In this document: one piece after another, positions 1-7,209 of the stretch
Position numbering within the stretch: the first letter of the stretch is position 1
Layout of the letters: every line of letters begins with the position of its first letter
Program-made: the position numbers and the translations under genes
Notes under the pieces: model-generated
Seen by the model: only the letters and a program-made list of their open reading frames with translations
Databases searched by the model: none
What the model was told of the DNA's origin: nothing
Source of the DNA: Candidatus Hydrogenedentota bacterium
Lineage (GTDB): Bacteria > Spirochaetota > Leptospiria > Turneriellales > J094
Reading direction: 5' to 3'
DNA length: 9,242 nucleotides
NCBI GenBank assembly: GCA_003695005.1
Contig: RFJE01000289.1
Coordinates: forward strand, 1-9,242

Positions 1-30
1 ACACCATATAGGTTACACAACGTTAAAAAA

Positions 31-121
31 GGTGAGGGGGTGAGGGACGGAAACTGCGCCGAGCAGGCCTTTTTCCCCTTCACCGAGAATTGCTGATACG
101 GCGAAACGTCGTATCGTTGCA
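31..121 (+). ncRNA. Possible structured RNA leader upstream of the nitroreductase gene
   Basis: This stretch is about 56% GC, well above the AT-rich genes around it, and folds into two stem-loops. Bases 31-40 pair with 75-84 over ten positions, with one G-U pair. On the plus strand this stem can continue inward (42-46 with 69-73) through several more G-U pairs, and a small hairpin (54-57 with 63-66) sits inside. A second stem-loop pairs 95-102 with 108-115 around a five-base loop, with flanking support from 91-93 and 119-121. The odd pairs are G-U on the plus strand but would be A-C mismatches on the minus strand, which favours a plus-strand RNA. It could be a 5' leader of the gene at 158 or a separate small RNA. 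I do not recognise any known riboswitch class, and function is unknown. Confidence 0.35.
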
Positions 122-157
122 CGCTTGACAGGATGATAAGAAATACCAGTTGTTTGC

Positions 158-817
158 ATGGAACTTTATGATCTACTGGCAAACCGATATTCCGTTAGAG
201 CATTTAAACCTGACCCCATTGACCCGGAAAAAATCAACCGAGCTATTTCGTATGCGCAAAGGGCTCCTTCGTGGAAAAATGTCCAGCCTTATGAAGTGCA
301 TGCTGTAACCGGTAAGCTTAAAGAGGAGTTATCGACTGCCTTCTTAGAAAATATTGCCCAGAAAATCCCCCCACATCCAGATGAGCCATACCAAGACAAG
401 TGGCCAACTTACATGAAACGCAGAATGTTCAACTTAGGTCAGAAATTGTATGAGTTTTTAGGGATTGCCCGTAATGACCAAGAAGCTCGTCAAAAACAAT
501 TTGAGCAAAATTACCGTTTTTTTGGAGCCCCTGTGGTTCTGTTTTTCTTTACAGAAAAAGAGATGAAGTTTTGGCCAGAATTTGATGTTGGTATTTTTTA
601 CGGCTATGTAATGCTAGCCTTGTTAAATGAGGGGATTGGCTCTTGTCCGCAAGCTTCCATTACTATCTATCCGGACATGGTTCGGGAAAAATTAAACTTG
701 CCCGAGAACAAAAAGCTACTAGCCGGAATGTCGATTGGCTATCCGGCAGAAACGAAAATTAACCAATTTCGTTCGGAAAGGGAAGAGTTAGATAAAATTT
801 TATTTTGGCATAATTAG
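158..817 (+). CDS. Nitroreductase family protein (FMN-dependent)
   Basis: This 219-residue protein is a complete member of the FMN-dependent NAD(P)H nitroreductase family, which are cytoplasmic and usually dimeric oxidoreductases acting on nitroaromatics, quinones or related compounds. The N-terminal RYSVRAF motif (residues 10-16, with Arg10, Ser12 and Arg14) is the usual FMN-phosphate contact. APSWKNVQPY (36-45) supplies the conserved Asn and Gln. The middle part FFGAPVVLFF (121-130) and the later CPQASITIYPDMV (163-175) and GMSIGYP (190-196) follow the family order. The inserted segment around residues 65-120 resembles the nitrobenzoate-reductase-like branch. The substrate cannot be told from sequence. 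ATG at 158 is the only sensible start because a TAA lies in frame at 137-139. No strong Shine-Dalgarno sequence is seen. The gene stands alone on its strand and its TAG overlaps the stop codon of the opposing gene. Confidence 0.93.
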   Translation: MELYDLLANRYSVRAFKPDPIDPEKINRAISYAQRAPSWKNVQPYEVHAVTGKLKEELSTAFLENIAQKIPPHPDEPYQDKWPTYMKRRMFNLGQKLYEFLGIARNDQEARQKQFEQNYRFFGAPVVLFFFTEKEMKFWPEFDVGIFYGYVMLALLNEGIGSCPQASITIYPDMVREKLNLPENKKLLAGMSIGYPAETKINQFRSEREELDKILFWHN

Positions 818-2706
818 AACCGGTAAATGTCCAGATTGATCGGTGTGGCCGTAAACGGCGGTTTTGCAGATACTTTAAAATCCGTACTACTGGTAATTTC
901 TGTGACTGTTGCACAAAAACGTTTGGCTGGTGGATTGTTGTAAACAATAATATCGTTTACTTGCAACGATGTTGTCGAAGTACAATTAATTGTATCAGAG
1001 TTTTTAGTTAAAGTACAACTTGTTAAGTTTGATGTAGGTGTGTTATTATAGCACGCAAACAGACAATCACACATTTTTACTTCTCGAATTGTAGTATAAC
1101 CCCCATTGCTTAAGCAGGCAGTTTCCGCATCTGCGATTAAACATCCTAAATCATCCGGCGAAGAAGAAAAAATCCCATCTCCATTCCAATCTCCTTCACA
1201 AACTTCATAAGAATTTCCTGTGGTGCTTACCGACTGTGCAATGTTATGAGCATTGTAACAGAGTATTCCATCGCCCGTGGATACATCAATATTGGCTAGA
1301 TTACCATTATTACAAGTTACATAGTAAGGTTGTGGCGGTTGTGGCGGTGGTGGTGGTCGCACCTGGCAGGTAGGTCGCTTATCATCATTACAACTTCCAG
1401 CCTCTCCTGAATATTTTCCTGCACCTGGAGAAGAACAGTTACATGTATTTGGTTTCCCTGATGAACCAGTTGCCCCCGTTACTTGGACAATATTATCATC
1501 ATACGTGCGGGTAAATTTTTCTACCTGCACAGCACCTTTTTTTAAAGTCCATTGGCTTACCCCACCTTCGGAAACCTTTCCTGTATTCCAATACCATTTA
1601 ATTTTGTATTTTTTTCCTCTGTATAGAGAATTGGAAGTTACACGAATATAATACGTACCTACGCTATATTCATCTAATAAGCGGAAGGAACTTAAATCTT
1701 TTTTAACAAGTTCCTGGTAAGACATAGGCAAAAGAGCATAGGCGGCTGCCGGATTGTTAATGGCGTTGTTGGTAAAACAAGTGTGATAGTAAGGGTTGTT
1801 AATGTCTAAATCATTGACTCTTACATTGTATGTCCACACGGTCGGAAAATTGAGTCGCATTTCCCGACTACCAACCCCATTGGCTACGCCTACAAGCCGC
1901 AGTGGTCCGGAGCTAATCAATGTATTATCATCTGCATTTACGCTTAAATTCCTTGAAGCATGGTCAAAACTGTCTGCAATTGGGTTTTTGGTAAGCGCTC
2001 CATTGTAATCAATGTTTAAGTTTGGTGGATAAACTTCTACGCGCAAACCTAATGGACTATTGGCATCCTCTGCTTCTACGCGCACAATAAAACGAGGTTT
2101 AAAATACTTTCCATAGACTGTAATGCCAGTAAAACCCGATTGGCCACATAAATTTGCGTTAGGTTTATATTGTACATCACAAGTTACATATTCTTTATGG
2201 TCATTCGTACCATTTGGCCGTGTTTTTGCATTTCCATTGGCATCATGATTGTAGCATTGATAATATGTCCCTTCATCCATATCGTTCAGAGTAGAAGTAG
2301 AACTTGTTACCACTCTCTTGCAATTGGGATTACTTGTTGTTCCACCATCAATCCTATCAAAATCCTCTGACGATAACGTAATGGCATACCAATCCTCATC
2401 GACATCAGAGTCAATGGTTGCAGTAATTGTGTAATCTTCATTTGACGGATCGACTGTCCCATCCGAGGTAATGGTTTGTGGTAAAACCATAGCTTGGTAA
2501 AAATAATCATTGGGCTCTTTTTCTATCGGCGAGTATGGCTGTAAACTTCCGACGGGGTTTGATTTTTTATCCACATAAGAATTCGCGCAACGGCCTTTTT
2601 GGATATCCTCTTCTGAACAAGCATCCGGCCTACAGGTTAAAATCAGAATAGATACTATGATTGTAAACGCTACAGATACAAACTTCATATTTAGGATATT
2701 CTTCAT
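814..2706 (-). CDS. Cysteine-rich secreted lipoprotein with a PPC-like domain and EF-hand-like loop
   Basis: This 630-residue protein of unknown function begins with a basic start and a hydrophobic stretch ending SILILTC (residues 19-25). Cys25 is a likely lipidation site, although Thr before the Cys makes the lipobox loose. A second Met at residue 7 (codon at 2688) would give a tighter signal peptide, and neither start has a clear ribosome binding site. EPND (64-67) followed by DVDEDWYAI (101-109) matches the opening of bacterial pre-peptidase C-terminal (PPC) beta-domains, and GTYYIRV (350-356) looks like the closing strands of such a domain. A proline run lies at 451-460. DWNGDGIFSSSPDD (506-519) resembles a calcium-binding EF-hand or dockerin loop. 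The C-terminal 65 residues look like a small beta-domain found in surface and phage structural proteins. There are about 23 cysteines, suggesting disulphides outside the cytoplasm. It lies 39 bases after the carboxylase gene. No catalytic motif was seen. Confidence 0.85.
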   Translation of the reverse strand: MKNILNMKFVSVAFTIIVSILILTCRPDACSEEDIQKGRCANSYVDKKSNPVGSLQPYSPIEKEPNDYFYQAMVLPQTITSDGTVDPSNEDYTITATIDSDVDEDWYAITLSSEDFDRIDGGTTSNPNCKRVVTSSTSTLNDMDEGTYYQCYNHDANGNAKTRPNGTNDHKEYVTCDVQYKPNANLCGQSGFTGITVYGKYFKPRFIVRVEAEDANSPLGLRVEVYPPNLNIDYNGALTKNPIADSFDHASRNLSVNADDNTLISSGPLRLVGVANGVGSREMRLNFPTVWTYNVRVNDLDINNPYYHTCFTNNAINNPAAAYALLPMSYQELVKKDLSSFRLLDEYSVGTYYIRVTSNSLYRGKKYKIKWYWNTGKVSEGGVSQWTLKKGAVQVEKFTRTYDDNIVQVTGATGSSGKPNTCNCSSPGAGKYSGEAGSCNDDKRPTCQVRPPPPPQPPQPYYVTCNNGNLANIDVSTGDGILCYNAHNIAQSVSTTGNSYEVCEGDWNGDGIFSSSPDDLGCLIADAETACLSNGGYTTIREVKMCDCLFACYNNTPTSNLTSCTLTKNSDTINCTSTTSLQVNDIIVYNNPPAKRFCATVTEITSSTDFKVSAKPPFTATPINLDIYRF

Positions 2707-2745
2707 TTAATTTACTATGTGTCTATTTGGTTTTTCGGGCCAATT

Positions 2746-4362
2746 TTACATTCTATACACAGGTTGATGGAATTCTTCCCAAGGGGCATTTAACGAGGCT
2801 TCTATCCCGATTGCTAACACTTCACGTGTTTGAGCGGGAGTAATGATGCCATCATCCCACAACCGAGCAGTACTGTAAAAAGGATTCCCATGCGCCTCAT
2901 AATCTGCCATAATTTCTTCTTTTAACCTTTGTTTTTCCTCATCGGGAAAAGTTTTCCCTTGTGCTTGCAATTGGGCTTCTTTTATCATGGTGAGTACTCC
3001 AGCGGCTTGTGTTCCACCCATCACAGAAATGCGCCCATTTGGCCACATCCAAAGTTGACGGGGAGAATACGCTCGACCACACATACCATAATTACCAGCA
3101 CCATACGATCCACCAATAATGACCGTAAATTTAGGTACCGTGGCCGTGGAAACAGCTGCAACTAATTTAGCACCATCTTTTGCAATGCCACCAGCTTCAT
3201 ATTTTTTACCAACCATAAACCCTGTAATATTTTGTAAAAAAATGATTGGGATTTGTCTTTGGCAGCAGAGTTCAATAAAGTGGGCTCCTTTCAAGGCTGA
3301 CTCGCTAAATAAAATTCCATTATTGGCTAATATGCCAACAGGGTAACCGCAAAGCTCGGCAAACACCGTGACTAATGTATTTCCATAATTTGGCTTAAAT
3401 TCATGAAACCTGCTTCCATCGACAAGACGGGCAATGACTTCTCGCGCATCATAGGGTAAACGAACATCGGTTGGTACAATGGAATATAAATCGTCTACAG
3501 GATAAAGAGGTTCATCGTAGTTTACATTTCTTTTATTTTGATAAGGATGATCGTAATTTCGTTTGGCTGTTTGCACAATTTGGCGTGCTAACTCAATAGC
3601 ATGATCGTCATTGGTTGCAAAATGGTCAGCGACTCCGGATTCGCTTGTATGCAGTCTAGCGCCACCTAATTCTTCTGCAGTGACTTCTTCTCCTGTTGCC
3701 ATTTTTACTAAAGGCGGCCCACCTAAAAAAATAGTCCCATTTTTATCCGTAATGATGGTTTCATCGCTCATGGCAGGAACATAGGCTCCACCAGCTGTGC
3801 AGCTGCCCATCACAACGGCAATTTGTGGAATTCCCTTTTTTGACATACGAGCTTGGTTGTAAAAAATACGACCAAAGTGGTCTCGATCGGGAAAAACTTC
3901 ATCCTGCATTGGCAGGTACGCTCCTCCGGAATCCACTAAATAAATACAAGGCAAGTGATTTTGTTCTGCAATTTCTTGAAGCCGTAGATGTTTTTTTACT
4001 GTGATAGGGAAGTAAGATCCCCCCTTTACTGTAGCATCATTGGCAATAATAACAACCTCTCTCGAGTGAACACGAGCAATCCCTCCTACAATGCCAGCTC
4101 CTGTAATATCTTGGTTTTTGTACAGTTCGTAGCCAGCAAGAGCGCCAATTTCTAAAAAGTAGCTATCTGGATCTATTAAATGGCGAATCCTATCTCGTAC
4201 AAAAAGCTTCCCACGAGATTCATGTTTGGCTAAACCTTTTCGATGTTTCCTATTTAACAAGTTGTATTTTTCTTGCAGGCTATGCAGGAGGTTTTCCCAC
4301 GATTTACGGTTTGCTTTTGACTCATTAGATTGTAGTTTAACTTGGCTGCTGTACGTTTTCAT
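2746..4362 (-). CDS. mccB: Acyl-CoA carboxylase beta (carboxyltransferase) subunit, methylcrotonyl-CoA carboxylase type
   Basis: This 538-residue protein transfers a carboxyl group from carboxybiotin to an acyl-CoA. The N-terminal crotonase-like half carries [15 protein letters not shown] (105-119), [11 protein letters not shown] (141-151), [15 protein letters not shown] (157-171) and [16 protein letters not shown] (186-201). The C-terminal half carries [10 protein letters not shown] (376-385), [18 protein letters not shown] (417-434) and ISVMGG (445-450). These agree closely with the beta subunit of 3-methylcrotonyl-CoA carboxylase (leucine breakdown) rather than with propionyl-CoA carboxylase, whose equivalent motif reads NDSGGARIQEG. 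Geranyl-CoA carboxylase or another branched acyl-CoA carboxylase remains possible. The length is normal and complete. The biotin carboxylase/biotin carrier partner and the isovaleryl-CoA dehydrogenase often found beside it are not in the window. Its start overlaps the end of the TetR gene by 26 bases, implying coupled expression. No strong ribosome binding site is visible. Confidence 0.9.
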   Translation of the reverse strand: MKTYSSQVKLQSNESKANRKSWENLLHSLQEKYNLLNRKHRKGLAKHESRGKLFVRDRIRHLIDPDSYFLEIGALAGYELYKNQDITGAGIVGGIARVHSREVVIIANDATVKGGSYFPITVKKHLRLQEIAEQNHLPCIYLVDSGGAYLPMQDEVFPDRDHFGRIFYNQARMSKKGIPQIAVVMGSCTAGGAYVPAMSDETIITDKNGTIFLGGPPLVKMATGEEVTAEELGGARLHTSESGVADHFATNDDHAIELARQIVQTAKRNYDHPYQNKRNVNYDEPLYPVDDLYSIVPTDVRLPYDAREVIARLVDGSRFHEFKPNYGNTLVTVFAELCGYPVGILANNGILFSESALKGAHFIELCCQRQIPIIFLQNITGFMVGKKYEAGGIAKDGAKLVAAVSTATVPKFTVIIGGSYGAGNYGMCGRAYSPRQLWMWPNGRISVMGGTQAAGVLTMIKEAQLQAQGKTFPDEEKQRLKEEIMADYEAHGNPFYSTARLWDDGIITPAQTREVLAIGIEASLNAPWEEFHQPVYRM

Positions 4363-4978
4363 GATCTTTTTTGTTATCTAAATTTTCTTGTAAGAAGCCA
4401 TCTAATTGAATAGAAACAGGAGTAATAATAAGTTGCTCCGGACGAAACTCATTATATTCTCCCCGTAAATATCGGTTGACTAAAAAAGTTCCCATTCCTA
4501 CATTCGCACCTGCCATGATTTCGGCAGGAATATCCTTCCGAATCACCCCAATTTCTTGTCCTCTGCGGATAAACTTTAAACTTGTTGCTACAAGACTACG
4601 GTAGGCACGATCTATAATTTCATTAATTTCTTCATCAATTCCCATGGCTTCATGAAAAAAAATACGGGCTAATTTTTCATTTTCCTGAAAAACATAGCCA
4701 ATCGCTGCTGCAATACTTACGGCCATTACTGTATAGGTATTGCGATCTTTTACATCGTTGACATGAAACGAAGACGCAGCTTGTTCTACTTTGGAGATAA
4801 AGTCTTCTAGAAGCTCCATAAAGATAGAACGTTTGTTCTCAAAATAATTGTAAAACGAGCCTTGAGCCATGCCTACTTTTCCAATGATATCAGAAACCGT
4901 AGTTCCATGATACCCTTTTTCACTGAATATCTCGCGGGCAGCTTCTAGAATTTTTTCTCGAGTTTGTTGCTTGCGCAC
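4337..4978 (-). CDS. TetR/AcrR family transcriptional regulator
   Basis: This 213-residue protein is a one-component repressor of the TetR type. The N-terminal DNA-binding domain spans about residues 5-52: [22 protein letters not shown] leads into the helix-turn-helix at about 27-46, ending [14 protein letters not shown] (36-49), the hallmark of the family. The remainder (about 55-200) is the variable helical ligand-binding and dimerisation domain, so the inducer cannot be read from sequence. Translation must start at GTG (4978), since there is no in-frame ATG upstream and the next Met would cut off the helix-turn-helix. The gene begins 11 bases after ispG and its end overlaps the carboxylase gene by 26 bases. 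This makes control of the carboxylase, perhaps in response to an acyl-CoA or fatty acid, the natural inference. Autoregulation through a site ahead of ispG is possible. Confidence 0.93.
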   Translation of the reverse strand: MRKQQTREKILEAAREIFSEKGYHGTTVSDIIGKVGMAQGSFYNYFENKRSIFMELLEDFISKVEQAASSFHVNDVKDRNTYTVMAVSIAAAIGYVFQENEKLARIFFHEAMGIDEEINEIIDRAYRSLVATSLKFIRRGQEIGVIRKDIPAEIMAGANVGMGTFLVNRYLRGEYNEFRPEQLIITPVSIQLDGFLQENLDNKKDHENVQQPS

Positions 4979-4989
4979 AGGGCATTTTT

Positions 4990-6090
4990 TTAATTTCTGT
5001 TTTCATGCAAAGCGAAATTCGAAGATTTTTCCAGTTTTTCAATTTCTTCTAGTAATTTTGGTATGATTTCTTCTTCTGAAATTTTACCTCGACTTTCTCC
5101 TTTTACATAAAGCACGGCACTTTCTCTGCCAGCAGCAATTCCAATATCAGCATCTTTTGCTTCTCCTGGGCCATTGACAATGCAACCCATCACAGCTACT
5201 TTTAATGGCGTTTTGATTTTAGAGACAGCTTCTTCCACTTCTTTTGCGATTTTAAATAAATCAACTTCTAGACGACCACATGTCGGACAAGAAACTAAGG
5301 TCACCCCTTGGCTTGTTAAGCCAAGACTTCGCAAAATTTCTCTTCCTACTTTAATTTCTTCTACCCCGTCCTCTGTTAAGCTTACGCGGATCGTATCACC
5401 AATTCCTTCGGCTAAAAGCGTACCAATGCCGATAGCAGATTTAATTGTTCCTTGAAACGCTGTTCCTGCTTCTGTAACCCCTAAATGAAATGGATAGTCC
5501 ACTTGTTTTGCTAACATTCTGTAAGCTTCTATCATCATGGTAACATCACTAGACTTAAGGGAAATAATAATGTCTTCGAAATTGTTATCCTCGCAAATTC
5601 GAATATGTTTTAAAGCGGAATCTACCATCCCTTTCGCCGTAGGATAGCCATCCCGTCGGATAAATTCTTTTTCCAAAGATCCTGCGTTGACTCCAATACG
5701 AATGGGGATGTTATTGGCTTTACACGCATCTAATACAAGCTTTACTTTTTCTGCGGAACCGATATTGCCCGGGTTAATGCGAATTTTATCTACCCCTGCT
5801 TCCACTGCCATTAAAGCAAATCGATATTGAAAATGAATATCTGCCACTAATGGAATATGAATATTCTTTTTAATCTCTTTTAAAGCTTTTGCAGCTTCCT
5901 CTGTATTGGCCGTAACTCGCACAATTTGGCAACCGGCTTCTTCATATCTTAAAATTTGATCGATCACAGCTTTTGTATCGGCTGTTTTTACTTTGGTCAT
6001 GCTTTGCACAGGGATGGGATGCCCTGATCCAACAGGAACATTGCCTACATAGACGGTTCGAGTTTGGCGTCTTTGAATCGGATGGCTCAT
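4990..6090 (-). CDS. ispG: 4-hydroxy-3-methylbut-2-enyl-diphosphate synthase (IspG/GcpE)
   Basis: IspG makes HMBPP from methylerythritol cyclodiphosphate, the penultimate step of the MEP isoprenoid pathway, in the cytoplasm using a [4Fe-4S] cluster. The 366-residue protein is the short two-domain bacterial form. The N-terminal TIM-barrel part carries VGSGHPIPVQSMT (20-32), VADIHF (82-87), DKIRINPGNIG (101-111) and RIGVNAGSLE (131-140). The C-terminal iron-sulphur domain carries SCPTCGR (267-273), with Cys268 and Cys271, and MGCIVNGPGEAKDADIGIA (301-319), with Cys303 and Glu310. These are the three cluster ligands and the conserved glutamate. It is complete, starting at ATG 6090. No Shine-Dalgarno sequence precedes it, only a T-rich run. 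It is the first gene of the minus-strand run and is followed after 11 bases by the TetR gene. The long form with a large central insert, as in Chlamydia and plants, is excluded. Confidence 0.97.
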   Translation of the reverse strand: MSHPIQRRQTRTVYVGNVPVGSGHPIPVQSMTKVKTADTKAVIDQILRYEEAGCQIVRVTANTEEAAKALKEIKKNIHIPLVADIHFQYRFALMAVEAGVDKIRINPGNIGSAEKVKLVLDACKANNIPIRIGVNAGSLEKEFIRRDGYPTAKGMVDSALKHIRICEDNNFEDIIISLKSSDVTMMIEAYRMLAKQVDYPFHLGVTEAGTAFQGTIKSAIGIGTLLAEGIGDTIRVSLTEDGVEEIKVGREILRSLGLTSQGVTLVSCPTCGRLEVDLFKIAKEVEEAVSKIKTPLKVAVMGCIVNGPGEAKDADIGIAAGRESAVLYVKGESRGKISEEEIIPKLLEEIEKLEKSSNFALHENRN

Positions 6091-6099
6091 AAAAAAAGA

Positions 6100-6105
6100 A
6101 TTGTA
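6100..6105 (-). promoter_or_regulatory. Possible -10 element for ispG
   Basis: On the minus strand this reads TACAAT, one base from the TATAAT consensus. It would place the transcription start only a few bases before the ispG ATG, giving a leaderless or near-leaderless mRNA. That would agree with the missing ribosome binding site. The only TTGACT-like -35 (6124-6119) is 13 bases away, which is too close, so support is weak. The element overlaps the candidate operator. Confidence 0.2.
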
Positions 6106-6116
6106 ACTAGAAACAA
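6101..6116. promoter_or_regulatory. Candidate operator: imperfect palindrome ahead of ispG
   Basis: TTGTAACTAGAAACAA is symmetrical at 12 of its 16 positions, with matching arms TTGT/ACAA and a central CTAG. It lies 10 bases upstream of the ispG start, in the spacer shared with the divergent trpD gene. Its size and place suit a binding site for a dimeric repressor, and the TetR protein in the same run is the obvious candidate. Only one copy is visible, so this is inference. Confidence 0.3.
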
Positions 6117-6169
6117 GCAGTCAAGGGAAAAGAATATCTAAAAATAATTGACCGCACTTAATAAGTTTT

Positions 6170-6174
6170 AGGGA
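6170..6174 (+). promoter_or_regulatory. Ribosome binding site of trpD
   Basis: AGGGA lies six bases before the ATG at 6181 and fixes that start. It contrasts with the minus-strand genes in this window, which lack a clear Shine-Dalgarno sequence. Confidence 0.6.
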
Positions 6175-6180
6175 TGAGAT

Positions 6181-7209
6181 ATGGAATATAAAGAAATTGT
6201 AGAAAAGTTAATCAGCGGAGAAGTTTTAAACGAACAAGAAGCTACATGGATTATGAGTCAGACAATGGAAGGAAGCCTTACGCCTTCTCAAATTGCAGGT
6301 TGGCTTACGGCTTTACGCTCACGAAAAGATCCCGAGAGCGCAGAAGAAGTTGCTGCTTTTGCAAAAGTGATGAGACAAAATGCTGTCTCTTTGCAAGAAG
6401 CTGCTAAGAGGGCAAATGTGCAACTGCCAGATAATTTAACGGATACTTGTGGAACAGGGGGTGATAAGTCAAACTTGATGAACATATCTACGTTAAGTGC
6501 TATTGTACTTGCTTCACAAGGAATTCCGGTAGCAAAACATGGGAATAAATCAGTTTCTTCGGCTTGCGGATCAGCAGATATTTTAGAAAGCTTAGGCTAT
6601 CCTTTAATGGAAACGCCGGAACAAACTGCCCAAAGAATTGTGGATAAAAAATTTGGTTTTATGTTTGCACCGCAGTATCATCCGGCCATGAAATATGCAG
6701 GGCCTGTCCGACGGGAACTTGGCATCCGAACAGTCTTTAATATTTTAGGACCACTGTCAAATCCTGCTGCTGCTAAGTTTCATGTACTTGGCGTCTTTTC
6801 GAAAGATTTAATGTCCCTGATGGCCGAAGCCTTAAAAAAGCTCGGTGTTGTTCGGGCTTTCGTTGTGCACTCGGAAGAAGGTCTGGATGAAATAAGCCCT
6901 GTCAAAAAAACATACTATTTAGAAATTAAAAAGGGGGAAATTAAAGAAGGTGTATTTGACCCGAATCCATTACAATTAGAAATTCGAGATTTAAATGAAA
7001 TTCGTGCCTCCAATAAAGAGGAAGCACTTGAAAAGGCAAAGGCTACTTTAAGTGGTGAATTTCTTCCAGGAATCGAGGCAGTAGCTTTAAATACATTAGC
7101 GGCTCTTTATTTGCATGATGAATCTACAAAAGATTTACAGAGCTACATAGAGGAAAATTTCTCAGACTTAGTGGAACAAATGAAAAAAGGAATTTCCTAT
7201 GAGTTTTAA
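6181..7209 (+). CDS. trpD: Anthranilate phosphoribosyltransferase
   Basis: TrpD joins anthranilate to PRPP, the second committed step of tryptophan synthesis, in the cytoplasm. The 342-residue length is normal. An N-terminal helical domain (1-75) carries LTPSQIAGWLTALR (33-46). It is followed by the PRPP-binding DTCGTGGD loop (88-95) with NIST (101-104), the KHGNKSVSSACGSADILE stretch (119-136), and FAPQYHPAMKYAGPVRRELG (162-181) leading into RTVFNILGPLSNP (183-195). These are the signature regions of TrpD and set it apart from pyrimidine-nucleoside phosphorylases. The loop reads GTGGDKSN where many homologues have Gly or Ser after the Asp, a minor variation. No other trp gene is in the window, so it is detached from a trp operon. 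Its last 11 bases overlap the start of the ATPase gene, implying co-expression with it. Confidence 0.95.
   Translation: MEYKEIVEKLISGEVLNEQEATWIMSQTMEGSLTPSQIAGWLTALRSRKDPESAEEVAAFAKVMRQNAVSLQEAAKRANVQLPDNLTDTCGTGGDKSNLMNISTLSAIVLASQGIPVAKHGNKSVSSACGSADILESLGYPLMETPEQTAQRIVDKKFGFMFAPQYHPAMKYAGPVRRELGIRTVFNILGPLSNPAAAKFHVLGVFSKDLMSLMAEALKKLGVVRAFVVHSEEGLDEISPVKKTYYLEIKKGEIKEGVFDPNPLQLEIRDLNEIRASNKEEALEKAKATLSGEFLPGIEAVALNTLAALYLHDESTKDLQSYIEENFSDLVEQMKKGISYEF
7187..7191 (+). promoter_or_regulatory. Ribosome binding site of the MoxR-type ATPase gene, inside trpD
   Basis: AAGGA sits within the last codons of trpD, seven bases before the ATG at 7199. It supports that start and independent initiation in addition to coupling. 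Confidence 0.6.

Noticed and set aside
31..84. Known riboswitch (SAM, TPP, glycine, lysine, FMN) suggested by GAGGGAC and GCGCCGAG
   Set aside because: The remaining conserved blocks of each class are absent or in the wrong order.
125..130. Perfect TTGACA resembling a -35 box ahead of the nitroreductase gene
   Set aside because: No acceptable -10 hexamer lies 16-18 bases downstream, and the start of transcription would fall at the ATG itself.
792..803. Twelve-base perfect palindrome ATAAAATTTTAT
   Set aside because: Pure A/T inside coding sequence of an AT-rich genome; expected by chance.
848..865. GCCG-TAAA-CGGC hairpin followed by GGTTTT, as a terminator for the nitroreductase gene
   Set aside because: Only four base pairs, a short T run, and the sequence is coding for the opposing lipoprotein.
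1796..2510. Several open frames of about 65-70 codons on both strands within the lipoprotein gene
   Set aside because: They lie opposite or out of frame with a long convincing gene, show no domain-like composition and have no supporting start signals.
2727..2743. TTGG/CCAA hairpin in the spacer between the carboxylase and lipoprotein genes
   Set aside because: Four base pairs with a nine-base loop and no T run on the minus strand; too weak to call a terminator or attenuator.
4990..6090. Long insert-containing IspG as in Leptospira or Chlamydia
   Set aside because: The protein is 366 residues with the barrel running directly into the iron-sulphur domain; no insert is present.
6148..6153. TTGACC as a -35 box for trpD
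   Set aside because: No -10-like hexamer is found at a proper distance; position 6171 reads GGGATG.
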